Notes under the pieces: model-generated
The model's input: the letters and a program-made list of their open reading frames with translations, nothing else
Database searches by the model: none
Told to the model about the DNA's origin: nothing
Program-made: the position numbers and the translations under genes
DNA from: Comamonas sp. lk
GTDB lineage: Bacteria; Pseudomonadota; Gammaproteobacteria; Burkholderiales; Burkholderiaceae_C
DNA: 64,000 bases
NCBI RefSeq assembly: GCF_900564145.1
Contig: NZ_UOOB01000001.1
Location: 2,110,754 to 2,174,753, forward strand
Direction of reading: 5' to 3'
Shown: positions 33,795 through 44,070 of the stretch, in pieces
Position numbering within the stretch: position 1 is the stretch's first letter
Layout: each line of letters opens with the position of its first letter

Positions 33795-35366
33795 TCAATT
33801 GACCATTCGGCTACGATCAGCCCAGTACGGGGTTTGAATGGCCTTGCGAGCCACCTTGCCGTTAGCGTTCTTCTGCAGCGAAGCAACGAACTCGAAGTGG
33901 CGTGGACGTTTGAAGCCCGCCAGCAATTGCGCGCAAAATGCATCGAGCACTTCAGCTTTGGCAGCGCAGCCCGGCTTCAGCACCACATGCGCGGCCACAG
34001 CCTCGCCCCATTTTTCATCTGGGATGGCGAACACGCAGGCTTCGGCCACTGCTTCGTGCTGATAGAGCACGGCCTCTACTTCTGACGGATAGACGTTGAA
34101 ACCTCCGCTGATCACCATGTCCTTCTTGCGATCCACGATGTAGATGTAGCCGTCCTCGTCCATGCGCGCCAGATCACCCGTGTGATAGCGTCCGTTCTTG
34201 AGCACCTCCGCCGTGAGCTCCGGTGCCTGCCAATAGCCTGCGAACACATCGGCTCCACTGACTACGATTTCGCCTATCTCGCCCGCGCCCACCGCGATGC
34301 CATCGTCATCGACGATCTCTACCGTCGATTCCAGAAACGGTAGGCCACAAGAGGCCAGACGCTCCGGGCGTGCGGCGCGTGCGTGCAGATGGTCTGCGGC
34401 CGTCAAACCGCACACACCTGAAGTTGTCTCCCCCGCGCCATAACCCTGCGAGAGAACGGGACCGAACACGTCCATGGCCTGAAGAATCCGTGCAGGTGCC
34501 ATAGGCGCCGCGCCGTAACCCAGACGTTGCAAGTCGGGTAAGGGACGATACTGATTTCCGAGCTCCGACAACAGCATGTTGATCATCGTCGGCACCATGA
34601 AAGTGTGCGTGACGCGATCAGCGTTCATATCCGCCAGAAAGCGCCCCGGTTCAAATGCGGAAAACAGCCGGATTGTCGCGCCGCTGCACAGAGCGGGCAC
34701 GATCTGCATTCCGGAAGCATGCGTGATCGGTCCCACCAGTCCAAGAATGTCTCCGGCCTGCATTCCTTCTGAGCGCGAGAGAAACTTGCGCAACTGCGCC
34801 AGGCGGTTACCGAACGTCTGCATCGCTGCTTTGAGAATGCCTGACGACCCCGACGTATAGTGCAGCACCGCGACCTCATCGACTGTCACCTGCACGGGTG
34901 TAAAAGCGTCGCTGGCCTGCTGCAGCGCACGCTCATACGAAGTGACAGGGTCCGTCTCTTCGTCCAGTAGTAACAGACGGGGCATTTCTCCTTTGAGGTG
35001 TGCGCGGAAAGCCTCAGCGCGCTGCGCCGTGGTCACCACCAGGGTGGCTCCGCTGTTGGCAACGATGTCGCCCACTTCTGCTGGCGAGAGCCTTGAATTG
35101 AACGGTGCCTTGATGAGTGCGCTCTTGTAGCACGCCAGCTCTACCTCTACGACTTCAATACAGTTAGGCAGATAGATGCCAACGCGATCTCCGCGCTTAA
35201 GGCCTGCGCCCAGCAACGCGTTGGCCAAACGATTGGAGCGTTGCTCCAGCTCTGCATAAGTGGTGCTGCGCGTGACGCTCTTGATGGCCACGCGGCTCGC
35301 AAAAGTGCGCGCACAACGTGCGACGAGTTCGCCGATATTGGCGACAAAAAGTGGGGGCTGACTCAC
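33795..35366 (-). CDS. AMP-forming acyl-CoA ligase
   Basis: 523 residues from GTG 35366, which follows AAGGAGAGCAT. The ANL-family motifs are VAVLHYTSGSSGILKAAMQ (phosphate loop; the usual PKG is LKA), LSQGYGAGETTSG, and RYHTGDLARMDEDGYIYIVD, RKKDMVISGGFNVYPSEVE, and the C-terminal lysine in KNANGKVARK. It activates a carboxylate to acyl-CoA. It is the first gene of the minus-strand unit ligase, dehydrogenase, Bug receptor, porin, hydrolase. Substrate not predictable; an aromatic or medium-chain acid is possible. Confidence 0.92.
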   Translation of the reverse strand: MSQPPLFVANIGELVARCARTFASRVAIKSVTRSTTYAELEQRSNRLANALLGAGLKRGDRVGIYLPNCIEVVEVELACYKSALIKAPFNSRLSPAEVGDIVANSGATLVVTTAQRAEAFRAHLKGEMPRLLLLDEETDPVTSYERALQQASDAFTPVQVTVDEVAVLHYTSGSSGILKAAMQTFGNRLAQLRKFLSRSEGMQAGDILGLVGPITHASGMQIVPALCSGATIRLFSAFEPGRFLADMNADRVTHTFMVPTMINMLLSELGNQYRPLPDLQRLGYGAAPMAPARILQAMDVFGPVLSQGYGAGETTSGVCGLTAADHLHARAARPERLASCGLPFLESTVEIVDDDGIAVGAGEIGEIVVSGADVFAGYWQAPELTAEVLKNGRYHTGDLARMDEDGYIYIVDRKKDMVISGGFNVYPSEVEAVLYQHEAVAEACVFAIPDEKWGEAVAAHVVLKPGCAAKAEVLDAFCAQLLAGFKRPRHFEFVASLQKNANGKVARKAIQTPYWADRSRMVN

Positions 35367-35458
35367 ATGCTCTCCTTGATTTTTAGACCGTTTGCGGTGC
35401 CTGCGCAATCAGTGTCCCAAACCCAAGGAGATAAAGGAAATAGCGTTTAATGATGCTT

Positions 35459-35481
35459 GGCCATCAATTGAATTGATGGCC
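35459..35481. promoter_or_regulatory. Perfect palindrome upstream of the ligase operon
   Basis: GGCCATCAATT and its exact reverse complement AATTGATGGCC are separated by one G. The site lies 93-115 bases upstream of the ligase start and just after the LysR stop. No U-run follows on either strand, so an operator is more likely than a terminator. Confidence 0.5.
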
Positions 35482-35488
35482 TTGGCTT

Positions 35489-36484
35489 TCAATTCGAAGA
35501 GGGCGAATCCTGCGCGGAAAGGAGCAGCTCGGCTTCCCAGACGCGCTGATGGACCAAGCGCCGCGAGATTTGTTCGATGGCCTCGATCACTACTTGTGTC
35601 GCCGCGTTAGGCGTGCGATCTGCCAGTGTTGCGAGGTGATAGCTGCGCGGCAGTTCCGGACGCACTACGCGGGCAATAATCCAATTGCTCGCGGGTGGCG
35701 GCGAATCGGGCAGTGAACAAGCCGGTGTGAAAGTGAAGCCCGCTCCACACATGTAGAGTGAGCGTATCACGCGCACCGAGTCGTGCTCATGTACCACGTT
35801 GAGCGTTACGCCCAACGAAGCGGCAGCATCCTCCACGTTCTGCCGAATCGAAAACCGCCGTGATTGCAGCAGTAGCGGCAGTTGCACGGCCAGGGCGAAC
35901 TCAATGTCGGGCCGCGCAAACGGACTGCCCGCGGGCGGCGGTTGCAAAAGTGCTGCGACCGAGCCTTCAGCATCCAGCCCACTGATGTACATGGGTTCAC
36001 ACGCCAAGGGCCTGCAACGCAGCCCATCTACATGTGGAGTATTCACCAAGATACCCACATCGGCTCGCCGATCCAGCATGGCGTTCTTCACCATCAGACT
36101 CAGATCATCGAGTACAAACACACGAATGCGTGGATGCGTCTGCTTTAGTTGCGCCAGCACCGGTCCGAGCAGCAGTGAAGCCAGCAAAAACGGCATCGCA
36201 ATTGTCACCGACCCTTCCGGGCCCTGTGGCAGCCGCTGAATGCGCTCACGTACCGCATCCGCATCCGACAGCAATCGGCGTGCGTCCTCATATAGCTGTA
36301 GCCCTGCGGGCGTGGGTGTCACGCCCGCATGCGAGCGTTCAAACAGCCTGGCCTCGAGTTCACCTTCCAGCTTCTTGATTTGCGCAGTCAGCGCGGGCTG
36401 CGCAATGAACAACGATCCCGCCGCCCGCGACAAGCTGCCTGCCTCGACCACCGCAATGAAATAACGAAGAGTGCGCAAGTCCAT
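35489..36484 (-). CDS. LysR-type regulator
   Basis: 331 residues from ATG 36484; upstream codons in the frame do not match the family. The N-terminus MDLRTLRYFIAVVEAGSLSR and AAGSLFIAQPALTAQIKKLE form the typical LysR helix-turn-helix (Nac/Cbl-like subgroup). The effector domain contains SVTIAMPFLLASLLLGPVLA and GAGFTFTPACSLPD. It lies upstream of and in the same direction as the ligase operon and is its likely regulator. Confidence 0.92.
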   Translation of the reverse strand: MDLRTLRYFIAVVEAGSLSRAAGSLFIAQPALTAQIKKLEGELEARLFERSHAGVTPTPAGLQLYEDARRLLSDADAVRERIQRLPQGPEGSVTIAMPFLLASLLLGPVLAQLKQTHPRIRVFVLDDLSLMVKNAMLDRRADVGILVNTPHVDGLRCRPLACEPMYISGLDAEGSVAALLQPPPAGSPFARPDIEFALAVQLPLLLQSRRFSIRQNVEDAAASLGVTLNVVHEHDSVRVIRSLYMCGAGFTFTPACSLPDSPPPASNWIIARVVRPELPRSYHLATLADRTPNAATQVVIEAIEQISRRLVHQRVWEAELLLSAQDSPSSN

Positions 36485-36742
36485 GAGGATCCATTGTCGT
36501 CGCTTGCGTTGCAGCCTGAAGGATTGCCTTGCAAAACTCAAGATACAGCTCGAGCTCAGACGGTTCCGTTCGGTGACGAACAAGGCATCCGTCTGTCAGG
36601 CCTTGTAGGGACAAGGGACATCATCTATGTGAACATGCACAAAGGCAGGATGTAGTTATGCGCTTACTCGATTGGTGCAGACCCGAGCGGCCCCCACCAG
36701 CCGGCTAGGTTCTCGTCCGCATCCGCGGTGGGGCTCAATCAT

Positions 36743-38245
36743 TCACTTTTTGTAGGTGTCGCGCAGTATGTTCTTCATCACTTTTCCCATAGCGTTACGG
36801 GGCAGCTCAGGTGCGAAATAGACATACTTTGGAATCTTGTAGTTGGCCAGTTGCCCCTTGAGAGACTTGATGATCTGATCGCCCGTGAGGCTCTCGTTCT
36901 TGCACACGACTACCGCGGTTACGGCTTCGCCAAAATCACGATCAGGGATACCGATGACGGCAGACTCTCTCACGCCGTGCAGAGCATCTATGGCCATCTC
37001 CACCTCCTTGGGGTAGACGTTATAGCCTCCCGAGATGACTAGATCCTTGGCTCGACCGACGATGGTCAGGTAGTCATCACTGCTAAGGGTTCCCTGGTCG
37101 CCAGTGCGGAACCAACCATCTGAGGTGAACTCCTCGGCAGTTTTTTTCGGCTTGCGCCAGTAGCCCTTCATCACGCCACTGCCGCGGATCTGGATGCCAC
37201 CGATCTGGTCGTGGGGCAGCAGTTGGTCCTTGTTGTCGGCGATCCGCACTTCGACGCCGTCAATAGGCTTGCCGACGGAGCCGATACGTCGCTCGCCCAC
37301 GTAGGGGTTGGAGGTGATGATGGCTGATTCAGTCATGCCATAGCGTTCCAACACGATCTGGCCAGTGCGCCGCTGGAAGTCGTGGTTGGTTTCGGCCAGC
37401 AGGGGCGCCGAGCCAGAAACGAAGAGCCTCATATTGGCGGCGCTGGTGACTGTTAACTCCGGCTGGTCGAGTAGGCGGGTGTAGAAGGTGGGCACACCCA
37501 TCATCACCGTTGCCCGAGGAAGCAAGGACAGTACTTGTTCCGCATTGAACTTCTTCAGAAAAAGGAGCCGACTGCGCGAAAGCAAGGCGCAGTGGCTGGA
37601 GATGAACAGCCCGTGGGCATGGAACAAGGGTAGCGCGTGGAGCAGCACGTCCTGGTTGGTGAAGCCCCATAGCTTTGTCAGTGCCCGGCCGTTGCTTAGC
37701 AGGCTCGCATGGGTGAGCATGGCTCCCTTAGGGCGGCCGGTGGTGCCCGAGGTGTAGATGATGACGGCCACCTCATCCCCCGACACCTGAGTCGTGTCGA
37801 ATACATCGGCTTGCGCATCGGCCATCACGTCAAGGGTGCCGCTGCCTTCGTCAGTCATCGTCATGACATGGGCCACGCCATGGCTTCGCGCCAGTTCACT
37901 CTTGGCCGCAAGATCCGTTGGATCGCACACAAGCACCCGGGGCTCGGCGTCTTCGAGAAAGTACGCCAGTTCGTTCAGCTGATATGCGGTATTGAGGGGC
38001 AGGTACGTAGCGCCCATGCGCAAGGTCGCAAGATAGAGGCAATAGTTCCGTGCCGATTTTTCGACCTGTACCGCAACCCGGTCGCCGGGTTGCACGCCCA
38101 GGCCAATTAGGGCATTGGCGTAGCGAGCGGTCGTGCCCAGCATCTGGGCGTAGCTGACAATCTGGCCGTCGTCGGTTTCGAGGAACGGTGCGTCATTGCC
38201 CTCTCGGGCGATGGTTTCAAAGGTGGCGAAGATATTGGAGTTCAT
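36743..38245 (-). CDS. matB: Malonyl-CoA synthetase-like AMP ligase
   Basis: 500 residues, as in characterised MatB proteins. Motifs are VIIYTSGTTGRPKGAMLTH, LPLFHAHGLFISSH (the MatB-type segment near the active site), LERYGMTESAIITSNPYVG, WFRTGDQGTLSSDDYLTIVG, KDLVISGGYNVYPKEVE and NAMGKVMKN. MatB converts malonate, ATP and CoA to malonyl-CoA. It follows, after 39 bases, a carboxyltransferase-like gene related to malonate decarboxylase, which supports malonate or a similar dicarboxylate as substrate. Confidence 0.85.
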   Translation of the reverse strand: MNSNIFATFETIAREGNDAPFLETDDGQIVSYAQMLGTTARYANALIGLGVQPGDRVAVQVEKSARNYCLYLATLRMGATYLPLNTAYQLNELAYFLEDAEPRVLVCDPTDLAAKSELARSHGVAHVMTMTDEGSGTLDVMADAQADVFDTTQVSGDEVAVIIYTSGTTGRPKGAMLTHASLLSNGRALTKLWGFTNQDVLLHALPLFHAHGLFISSHCALLSRSRLLFLKKFNAEQVLSLLPRATVMMGVPTFYTRLLDQPELTVTSAANMRLFVSGSAPLLAETNHDFQRRTGQIVLERYGMTESAIITSNPYVGERRIGSVGKPIDGVEVRIADNKDQLLPHDQIGGIQIRGSGVMKGYWRKPKKTAEEFTSDGWFRTGDQGTLSSDDYLTIVGRAKDLVISGGYNVYPKEVEMAIDALHGVRESAVIGIPDRDFGEAVTAVVVCKNESLTGDQIIKSLKGQLANYKIPKYVYFAPELPRNAMGKVMKNILRDTYKK

Positions 38246-38284
38246 GGCATTAGCTGACGTTGCGGCGTTTTTGGAGGGAGCGGG

Positions 38285-39445
38285 TCAAGAAAGCGCGCTG
38301 ACGGTGTCCGCCACGCCCAACTCGACGTAGTGGGCGAAATCCGCGCTGGCATTCGATATGGCCGCATCTGGGCGGGTCAGGATGCTGTTCAGCGAAGCCT
38401 GGGGCAGGGTTCGTACGCTGCCGCCAGGAGCGATATCCACCGAGGATGCAGCGCCTGCGGTGGCAATGTAGATTCCGCCGGAGATCTCGCCGGCAATGCG
38501 AAGCCGCAGTTGCTGTCCCCGGTGTGCGTGGCGTCGCAAGGTTCGCGCCAAGTGAACCAGGTATTGGCTGAGAATCAGGGTTTCGTCAGCCATGTGCAGG
38601 CTATGGCCGACGCAGTCGATGTATAGATCCATGGGCGCTTGGGTCGCGTCGACCATTGTGGCGAACTTCAGCGCGTCTGCGGCACCGATTGAGGCCCGCC
38701 CGCTGACGCTCAGGGAACCAGTTTCCGGGCTGCTGACGATGTACGCTGTCGCTGGAGGGTTTGTCTTGCCGAGGCGCATGCCGAGCAAGTGGCGCTCGTG
38801 GTCCAGGGTGTCCGGCAAAGGTCTGGTTGGTAGCCTTTTCACCCATTGATGCAGCGCTGCCGCATAGGCGGGCAACGTGTCGTCGAGAAGGCACTCTGCG
38901 TCCCCATGGCGGCAGCGAGAAAGGCCGCCGATGGAGGTTCGCACTGTGGTCAAGGAGCCGCCGCCAGCGCTTTCCAGTACCCTGGGGCCTGACATTGCCA
39001 GCAGGGTGCCAGGTGCGTAGCAGCGCTTGCTGGCCGCGAAAGCCAGCATGCTGGCCCCTCCAAAGACATTGCGTCCGAGCAGGGCGATCATGGGCAGACC
39101 AGCAAGGCTGGCGTCGAGCAGCTCTGTCATCAGTCCGCGCAGCGCGCCCTGGATCGCCAGTCCTTCGTCCAACCGGGCACCTGCCGAGTCAATTAGCAGC
39201 ACCAGAGGGCGCTTGGTTTCCAGCGCGAGGCGGACGATGCGGCGAAGATCGGTACATTCGGCGGTGCCTAGTACGCCCTTGTCGAGTGCCGGATCGGTAG
39301 CTGCGGCCAGAACTTGGCGGCTACCGATCTTGGCTGCGGTGAGGCGCAGGCCGGAGTCTGCGGAAAGCATGTTTTCGGAACCGGCATCGAACAGCGCGGC
39401 AAGCCGATCCGTAACGGATGCACTGGTGAAAGAGCCATCATGCAT
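38285..39445 (-). CDS. Fused MdcD/MdcE-like biotin-independent carboxyltransferase
   Basis: 386 residues forming two crotonase-fold halves. The first (to about 200) resembles malonate decarboxylase beta subunit MdcD (PLVLLIDSAGARLDEGLAI, LLGRNVFGGASMLAFAAS). The second resembles gamma subunit MdcE (LRIAGEISGGIYIATAGAAS). Normal malonate decarboxylase also needs MdcA and the carrier protein MdcC; neither is here. With MatB next door, the fused protein may decarboxylate malonyl-CoA or a close analogue directly. That role is inferred; the fold assignment is fairly secure. Confidence 0.7.
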   Translation of the reverse strand: MHDGSFTSASVTDRLAALFDAGSENMLSADSGLRLTAAKIGSRQVLAAATDPALDKGVLGTAECTDLRRIVRLALETKRPLVLLIDSAGARLDEGLAIQGALRGLMTELLDASLAGLPMIALLGRNVFGGASMLAFAASKRCYAPGTLLAMSGPRVLESAGGGSLTTVRTSIGGLSRCRHGDAECLLDDTLPAYAAALHQWVKRLPTRPLPDTLDHERHLLGMRLGKTNPPATAYIVSSPETGSLSVSGRASIGAADALKFATMVDATQAPMDLYIDCVGHSLHMADETLILSQYLVHLARTLRRHAHRGQQLRLRIAGEISGGIYIATAGAASSVDIAPGGSVRTLPQASLNSILTRPDAAISNASADFAHYVELGVADTVSALS

Positions 39446-39457
39446 GTTTCACTCACT

Positions 39458-40429
39458 TCACTTGTTGTCCGCGCCCGCACCGGATCGCTGCGTGATGGCC
39501 TTGTGCCTTGCGCCATCGCTGATTGCCCAGTCCTTGAAATCTTCCGGTGAGACAGACGGCCAGGCCGCGTTGCCCTGTTTCTCCAGCCTGGCCTTTACCT
39601 CTGGGTCGCGCAACACCTGTGCGCTGGCATCGAACAGTTTCTTGATCACTTCCGGCGGTAGCTTGGCAGGACCGTAGAGACCGAGCCACAGGCTGAAGTC
39701 GTAGTCCTTGATGCCCGACTCATTCATGCCTGGCAGGTCGGGAAACAGTGGAGAGCGTTCGGCCGTAGTTACCGCCAGTGGTCTCAACTTTCCGGCCAGG
39801 ACCATTGGCATGACTGAGGGCGGCGTGCCGAAAGTCATATCCACATCGCCCGCGGCAACAGCTTGTATCGACGGCGCGCCACCCTTGTACGGCACATGCA
39901 GCATATCGATGCCCGCCGCGTGGGCAAATGCAGCGCCGGCCAGGTGCGTCACGACACCTGCACCGGAGGATGAATAAGTTAACTTCCCCGGATTCTTGCG
40001 TGCCTGCTCCATCAAGCCTTTGACGGATTTTTCGGGGAAATCCTTCTTGACCGCCAGCAGCATTGGCGAATTGCTCCAGCGCGTGATCGGCGTGAAACTT
40101 TTCACACCGTCGTAACGCGCACTTTTGTACAGAAGCTGGTCGGATCCGTAGAGATTTGCGGTACCCAGCAGCAGCGTGTAGCCGTCTGGCTGCGCACGCG
40201 ACACGAGCTCCGAAGCCAGCGTGGTACCTGCACCAGGCCGATTGTCGACGACCACCGCTTGAGACAATAGGCGGCTGAGTCTTTCGCCCACGATCCGTGC
40301 CACCGCATCCGCACCGCCACCGGCAGGGAAACCCACGACCAGCGTGATCGGCCGGGAAGGGTATGTCTCCGCAAATGCGACCGTGCCTGCGACAACGGCC
40401 AGCACAGCAGTCAACGCTTTTTTAAACAT
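39458..40429 (-). CDS. Bug-family periplasmic solute receptor
   Basis: 323 residues from ATG 40429. Signal peptide KKALTAVLAVVAGTVAFA is followed by TYPSRPITLVVGFPAGGGAD and later THLAGAAFAHAAGIDMLHVP. It heads a three-gene unit (receptor, carboxyltransferase-like protein, MatB) with gaps of 12 and 39 bases, divergent from a LysR gene. The likely ligand is the dicarboxylate that MatB activates, possibly malonate or a substituted malonate. Confidence 0.93.
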   Translation of the reverse strand: MFKKALTAVLAVVAGTVAFAETYPSRPITLVVGFPAGGGADAVARIVGERLSRLLSQAVVVDNRPGAGTTLASELVSRAQPDGYTLLLGTANLYGSDQLLYKSARYDGVKSFTPITRWSNSPMLLAVKKDFPEKSVKGLMEQARKNPGKLTYSSSGAGVVTHLAGAAFAHAAGIDMLHVPYKGGAPSIQAVAAGDVDMTFGTPPSVMPMVLAGKLRPLAVTTAERSPLFPDLPGMNESGIKDYDFSLWLGLYGPAKLPPEVIKKLFDASAQVLRDPEVKARLEKQGNAAWPSVSPEDFKDWAISDGARHKAITQRSGAGADNK

Positions 40430-40664
40430 GTCTTGTCTCCTTTGGTTTAGATCTTGGTTTTCTCTGGTCAGAGCTGCCATGCAGCCATTGCCATGAACAT
40501 CCGTGTCTTTCGGACTATTGACATTGGCCGTTTTGAAGCGGCGCTGTACAGATCAGAAAGACACGTTTCATCTTTTATGGAGTCAATGTACGAGTGCGAT
40601 GAATAATTTTAAAATATGATATTTTTATTGTTCGATCGGAATTTCTTATTGATGAGCAACAAAA

Positions 40665-41594
40665 ATGGACCTGCGACAGCTGCGGTATTTCGTCAAGGTG
40701 GTGGAGTGCGGTAACGTTACGCGCGCGAGCGAGGCGCTGCATATAGCGCAGCCAGCCGTCAGCCAGCAGATGCGCAATCTGGAGCGCGACTTAGAAGTGC
40801 GGCTGCTGGAACGCAGCGTGCATGGCGTGGCACCCACTGCAGCGGGCCAGACGCTTTATCGGCACGCGATGGAATTGCTCCGGCAGGCTGACAGCACGCG
40901 CGAACTACTGCGACAGGATGCGGAGTTGCCGCAAGGCCGCGTGTCGGTCGCTCTGCCGTCGAGCACGGCGCGGATGGTGGCGATTCCGCTGGCGCGCATG
41001 ATTCGTGATCGCTACCCTGGCATCGCGCTGGAATTGGTGGAGGCACCGAGTGCGGAACTTGTCAGTCTGCTTACCAGCGGACGAGTGGATCTCGCCGTGA
41101 TGGTCGATGCGGTTGAAGCGCGCAGCATTGTGATGCAGCATTTGCTGACGGAAGCGCTATACCTGATCGCATGGCCGGAATTTCCCATGCCGGTTGAACC
41201 CGTTTCTATCGCAGAACTGGCGCGCATGCCGCTGCTGCTGCCGAGCGCGCCAAACACGATTCGCAGTCATGTCGAGTGGGCGCTGCGCGAAGCTGGATTG
41301 CCGTGCGAGATTCGTTTTGAGGCCAGTTCAACGGCTTTGCTATTCGCTGCGGTAATGGCGAAGCTAGGAGTGACGATCCTGCCATGGAGCGCAGCGCATA
41401 TCGAGCTTAGTGAGCATAAGCTCAAGCTTGCTATGGTTGACCATCGCTTGTTCTCGCGCGATTTGTCACTTTGCTGGCGCGATACGGCATTAATGAGTAA
41501 TGCCGTGAAGAAGGTCAAAGCAACAATACTTGAACTGTTCGATAGCCCCGAAAAATGGCCGAAATGGGTGACAGTCCAGCCCAGAGGCGTGTGA
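40665..41594 (+). CDS. LysR-type regulator (Nac-like)
   Basis: 309 residues. MDLRQLRYFVKVVECGNVTR and ASEALHIAQPAVSQQMRNLE make the DNA-binding domain; VRLLERSVHGVAPTAAG follows. The protein is divergent from the Bug/carboxyltransferase/MatB unit across a 235-base gap with a strongly AT-rich half (40590-40655). It probably regulates that unit with malonate or its product as co-inducer. Confidence 0.93.
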   Translation: MDLRQLRYFVKVVECGNVTRASEALHIAQPAVSQQMRNLERDLEVRLLERSVHGVAPTAAGQTLYRHAMELLRQADSTRELLRQDAELPQGRVSVALPSSTARMVAIPLARMIRDRYPGIALELVEAPSAELVSLLTSGRVDLAVMVDAVEARSIVMQHLLTEALYLIAWPEFPMPVEPVSIAELARMPLLLPSAPNTIRSHVEWALREAGLPCEIRFEASSTALLFAAVMAKLGVTILPWSAAHIELSEHKLKLAMVDHRLFSRDLSLCWRDTALMSNAVKKVKATILELFDSPEKWPKWVTVQPRGV

Positions 41595-41645
41595 GTAATC
41601 CCTATGCAAGTTGAGATATGTCCACTGGAGCCGTGCAGCCCAAGT

Positions 41646-42509
41646 TCAAGCCTCCCTGCCAACCATTTCGAAGAAAGCGCGCACTATTTGCATGTCCTGT
41701 CTTTCCGCTAAGCAGGCAATATGCACATAGGTACGAACCTGCACGTCTGCAAGGCTTACAGCATGCAAGCCGGGGCCGGGAACGAACTCCACCTCGGATA
41801 CAGCTGACACCCCCAGGTTTTGCGCCACGGCTTCGCGGATGATTTCTCGGCTACCAATCTCCATGACCTCGCCGGGCACGACATCTGCATCCTTTAATGC
41901 CGCTTCAATGGCTCTGCGCGTCGTCGAACCATTCTCACGAAGAATCAATCGTTCGCCTGCGAGCTCGGCAATGCGGATGCGGCGGCGTTTTGCAAAACGG
42001 TGTTCGCTAGAGCAGAAGATGACCACGGGGTGGTCACTGTAAGGTACCGAGACGAAGCGCCTATCTGGGGCCACTTGCGCGAGCACGCCGACATCCGCAC
42101 TGTAATCAAGCAGTCTGTCCAGCACGTCCTGTGAATTGCCTGTCGTAACCGAGACCTTGATACCAGGATAGCGCTGAAGAAAGGTCGCCAGTACCGTCGT
42201 CACTTGGGCTGGGCCGACTGCCGCAACGCGTAGATGGCCGCTGCGCAGTTCACCTGATTCATGCAGCAGCTGCTTGGCTTCCGCCTCGAGGCTGAAGATC
42301 TGTCGTGATAGGTGCAACAGCCGTTGGCCCATTTCGGTGAGTACTACGCGCCGACCTGCTCGATAGAAGAGCTCCACTTTGTACAAGTCTTCGAGCTGGC
42401 CGACTTGGGTCGTAACAGTAGGTTGGCTCACATGCAGGCTTTCGGCTGCGGCGGTAAAGCTACCGGTGCTGGCCACAGCATGGAAAGAACGCAATTGTGT
42501 CAGGCGCAT
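41646..42509 (-). CDS. LysR-type regulator next to phnA
   Basis: 287 residues. The DNA-binding part reads MRLTQLRSFHAVASTGSFTA, AAESLHVSQPTVTTQVGQLE; the effector domain has LRVAAVGPAQVTTVLATFL and EIIREAVAQNLGVSAVSEVE. It is divergent from the phosphonate cluster starting with phnA. In Pseudomonas fluorescens 23F the phosphonoacetate hydrolase gene is controlled by an adjacent LysR protein (PhnR) with phosphonoacetate as inducer, so the same role is likely here. Confidence 0.92.
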   Translation of the reverse strand: MRLTQLRSFHAVASTGSFTAAAESLHVSQPTVTTQVGQLEDLYKVELFYRAGRRVVLTEMGQRLLHLSRQIFSLEAEAKQLLHESGELRSGHLRVAAVGPAQVTTVLATFLQRYPGIKVSVTTGNSQDVLDRLLDYSADVGVLAQVAPDRRFVSVPYSDHPVVIFCSSEHRFAKRRRIRIAELAGERLILRENGSTTRRAIEAALKDADVVPGEVMEIGSREIIREAVAQNLGVSAVSEVEFVPGPGLHAVSLADVQVRTYVHIACLAERQDMQIVRAFFEMVGREA

Positions 42510-42676
42510 GAATTGATCCTCAGCATTTTCCCTGCGTAACTATATATTTACTCAATACCAAATAGAAAAAATTTGAATTAGATAAATAGGTTCTGATCGG
42601 CCACAGTGAACCCATGCGTTAGGAAGAGTCCTGCGCAGATTCAGGTAATGGATCAGTTGTGAACATGGAGGACTTG

Positions 42677-44061
<1,385 letters not shown>

Positions 44062-44070
44062 AGGTCCTCC

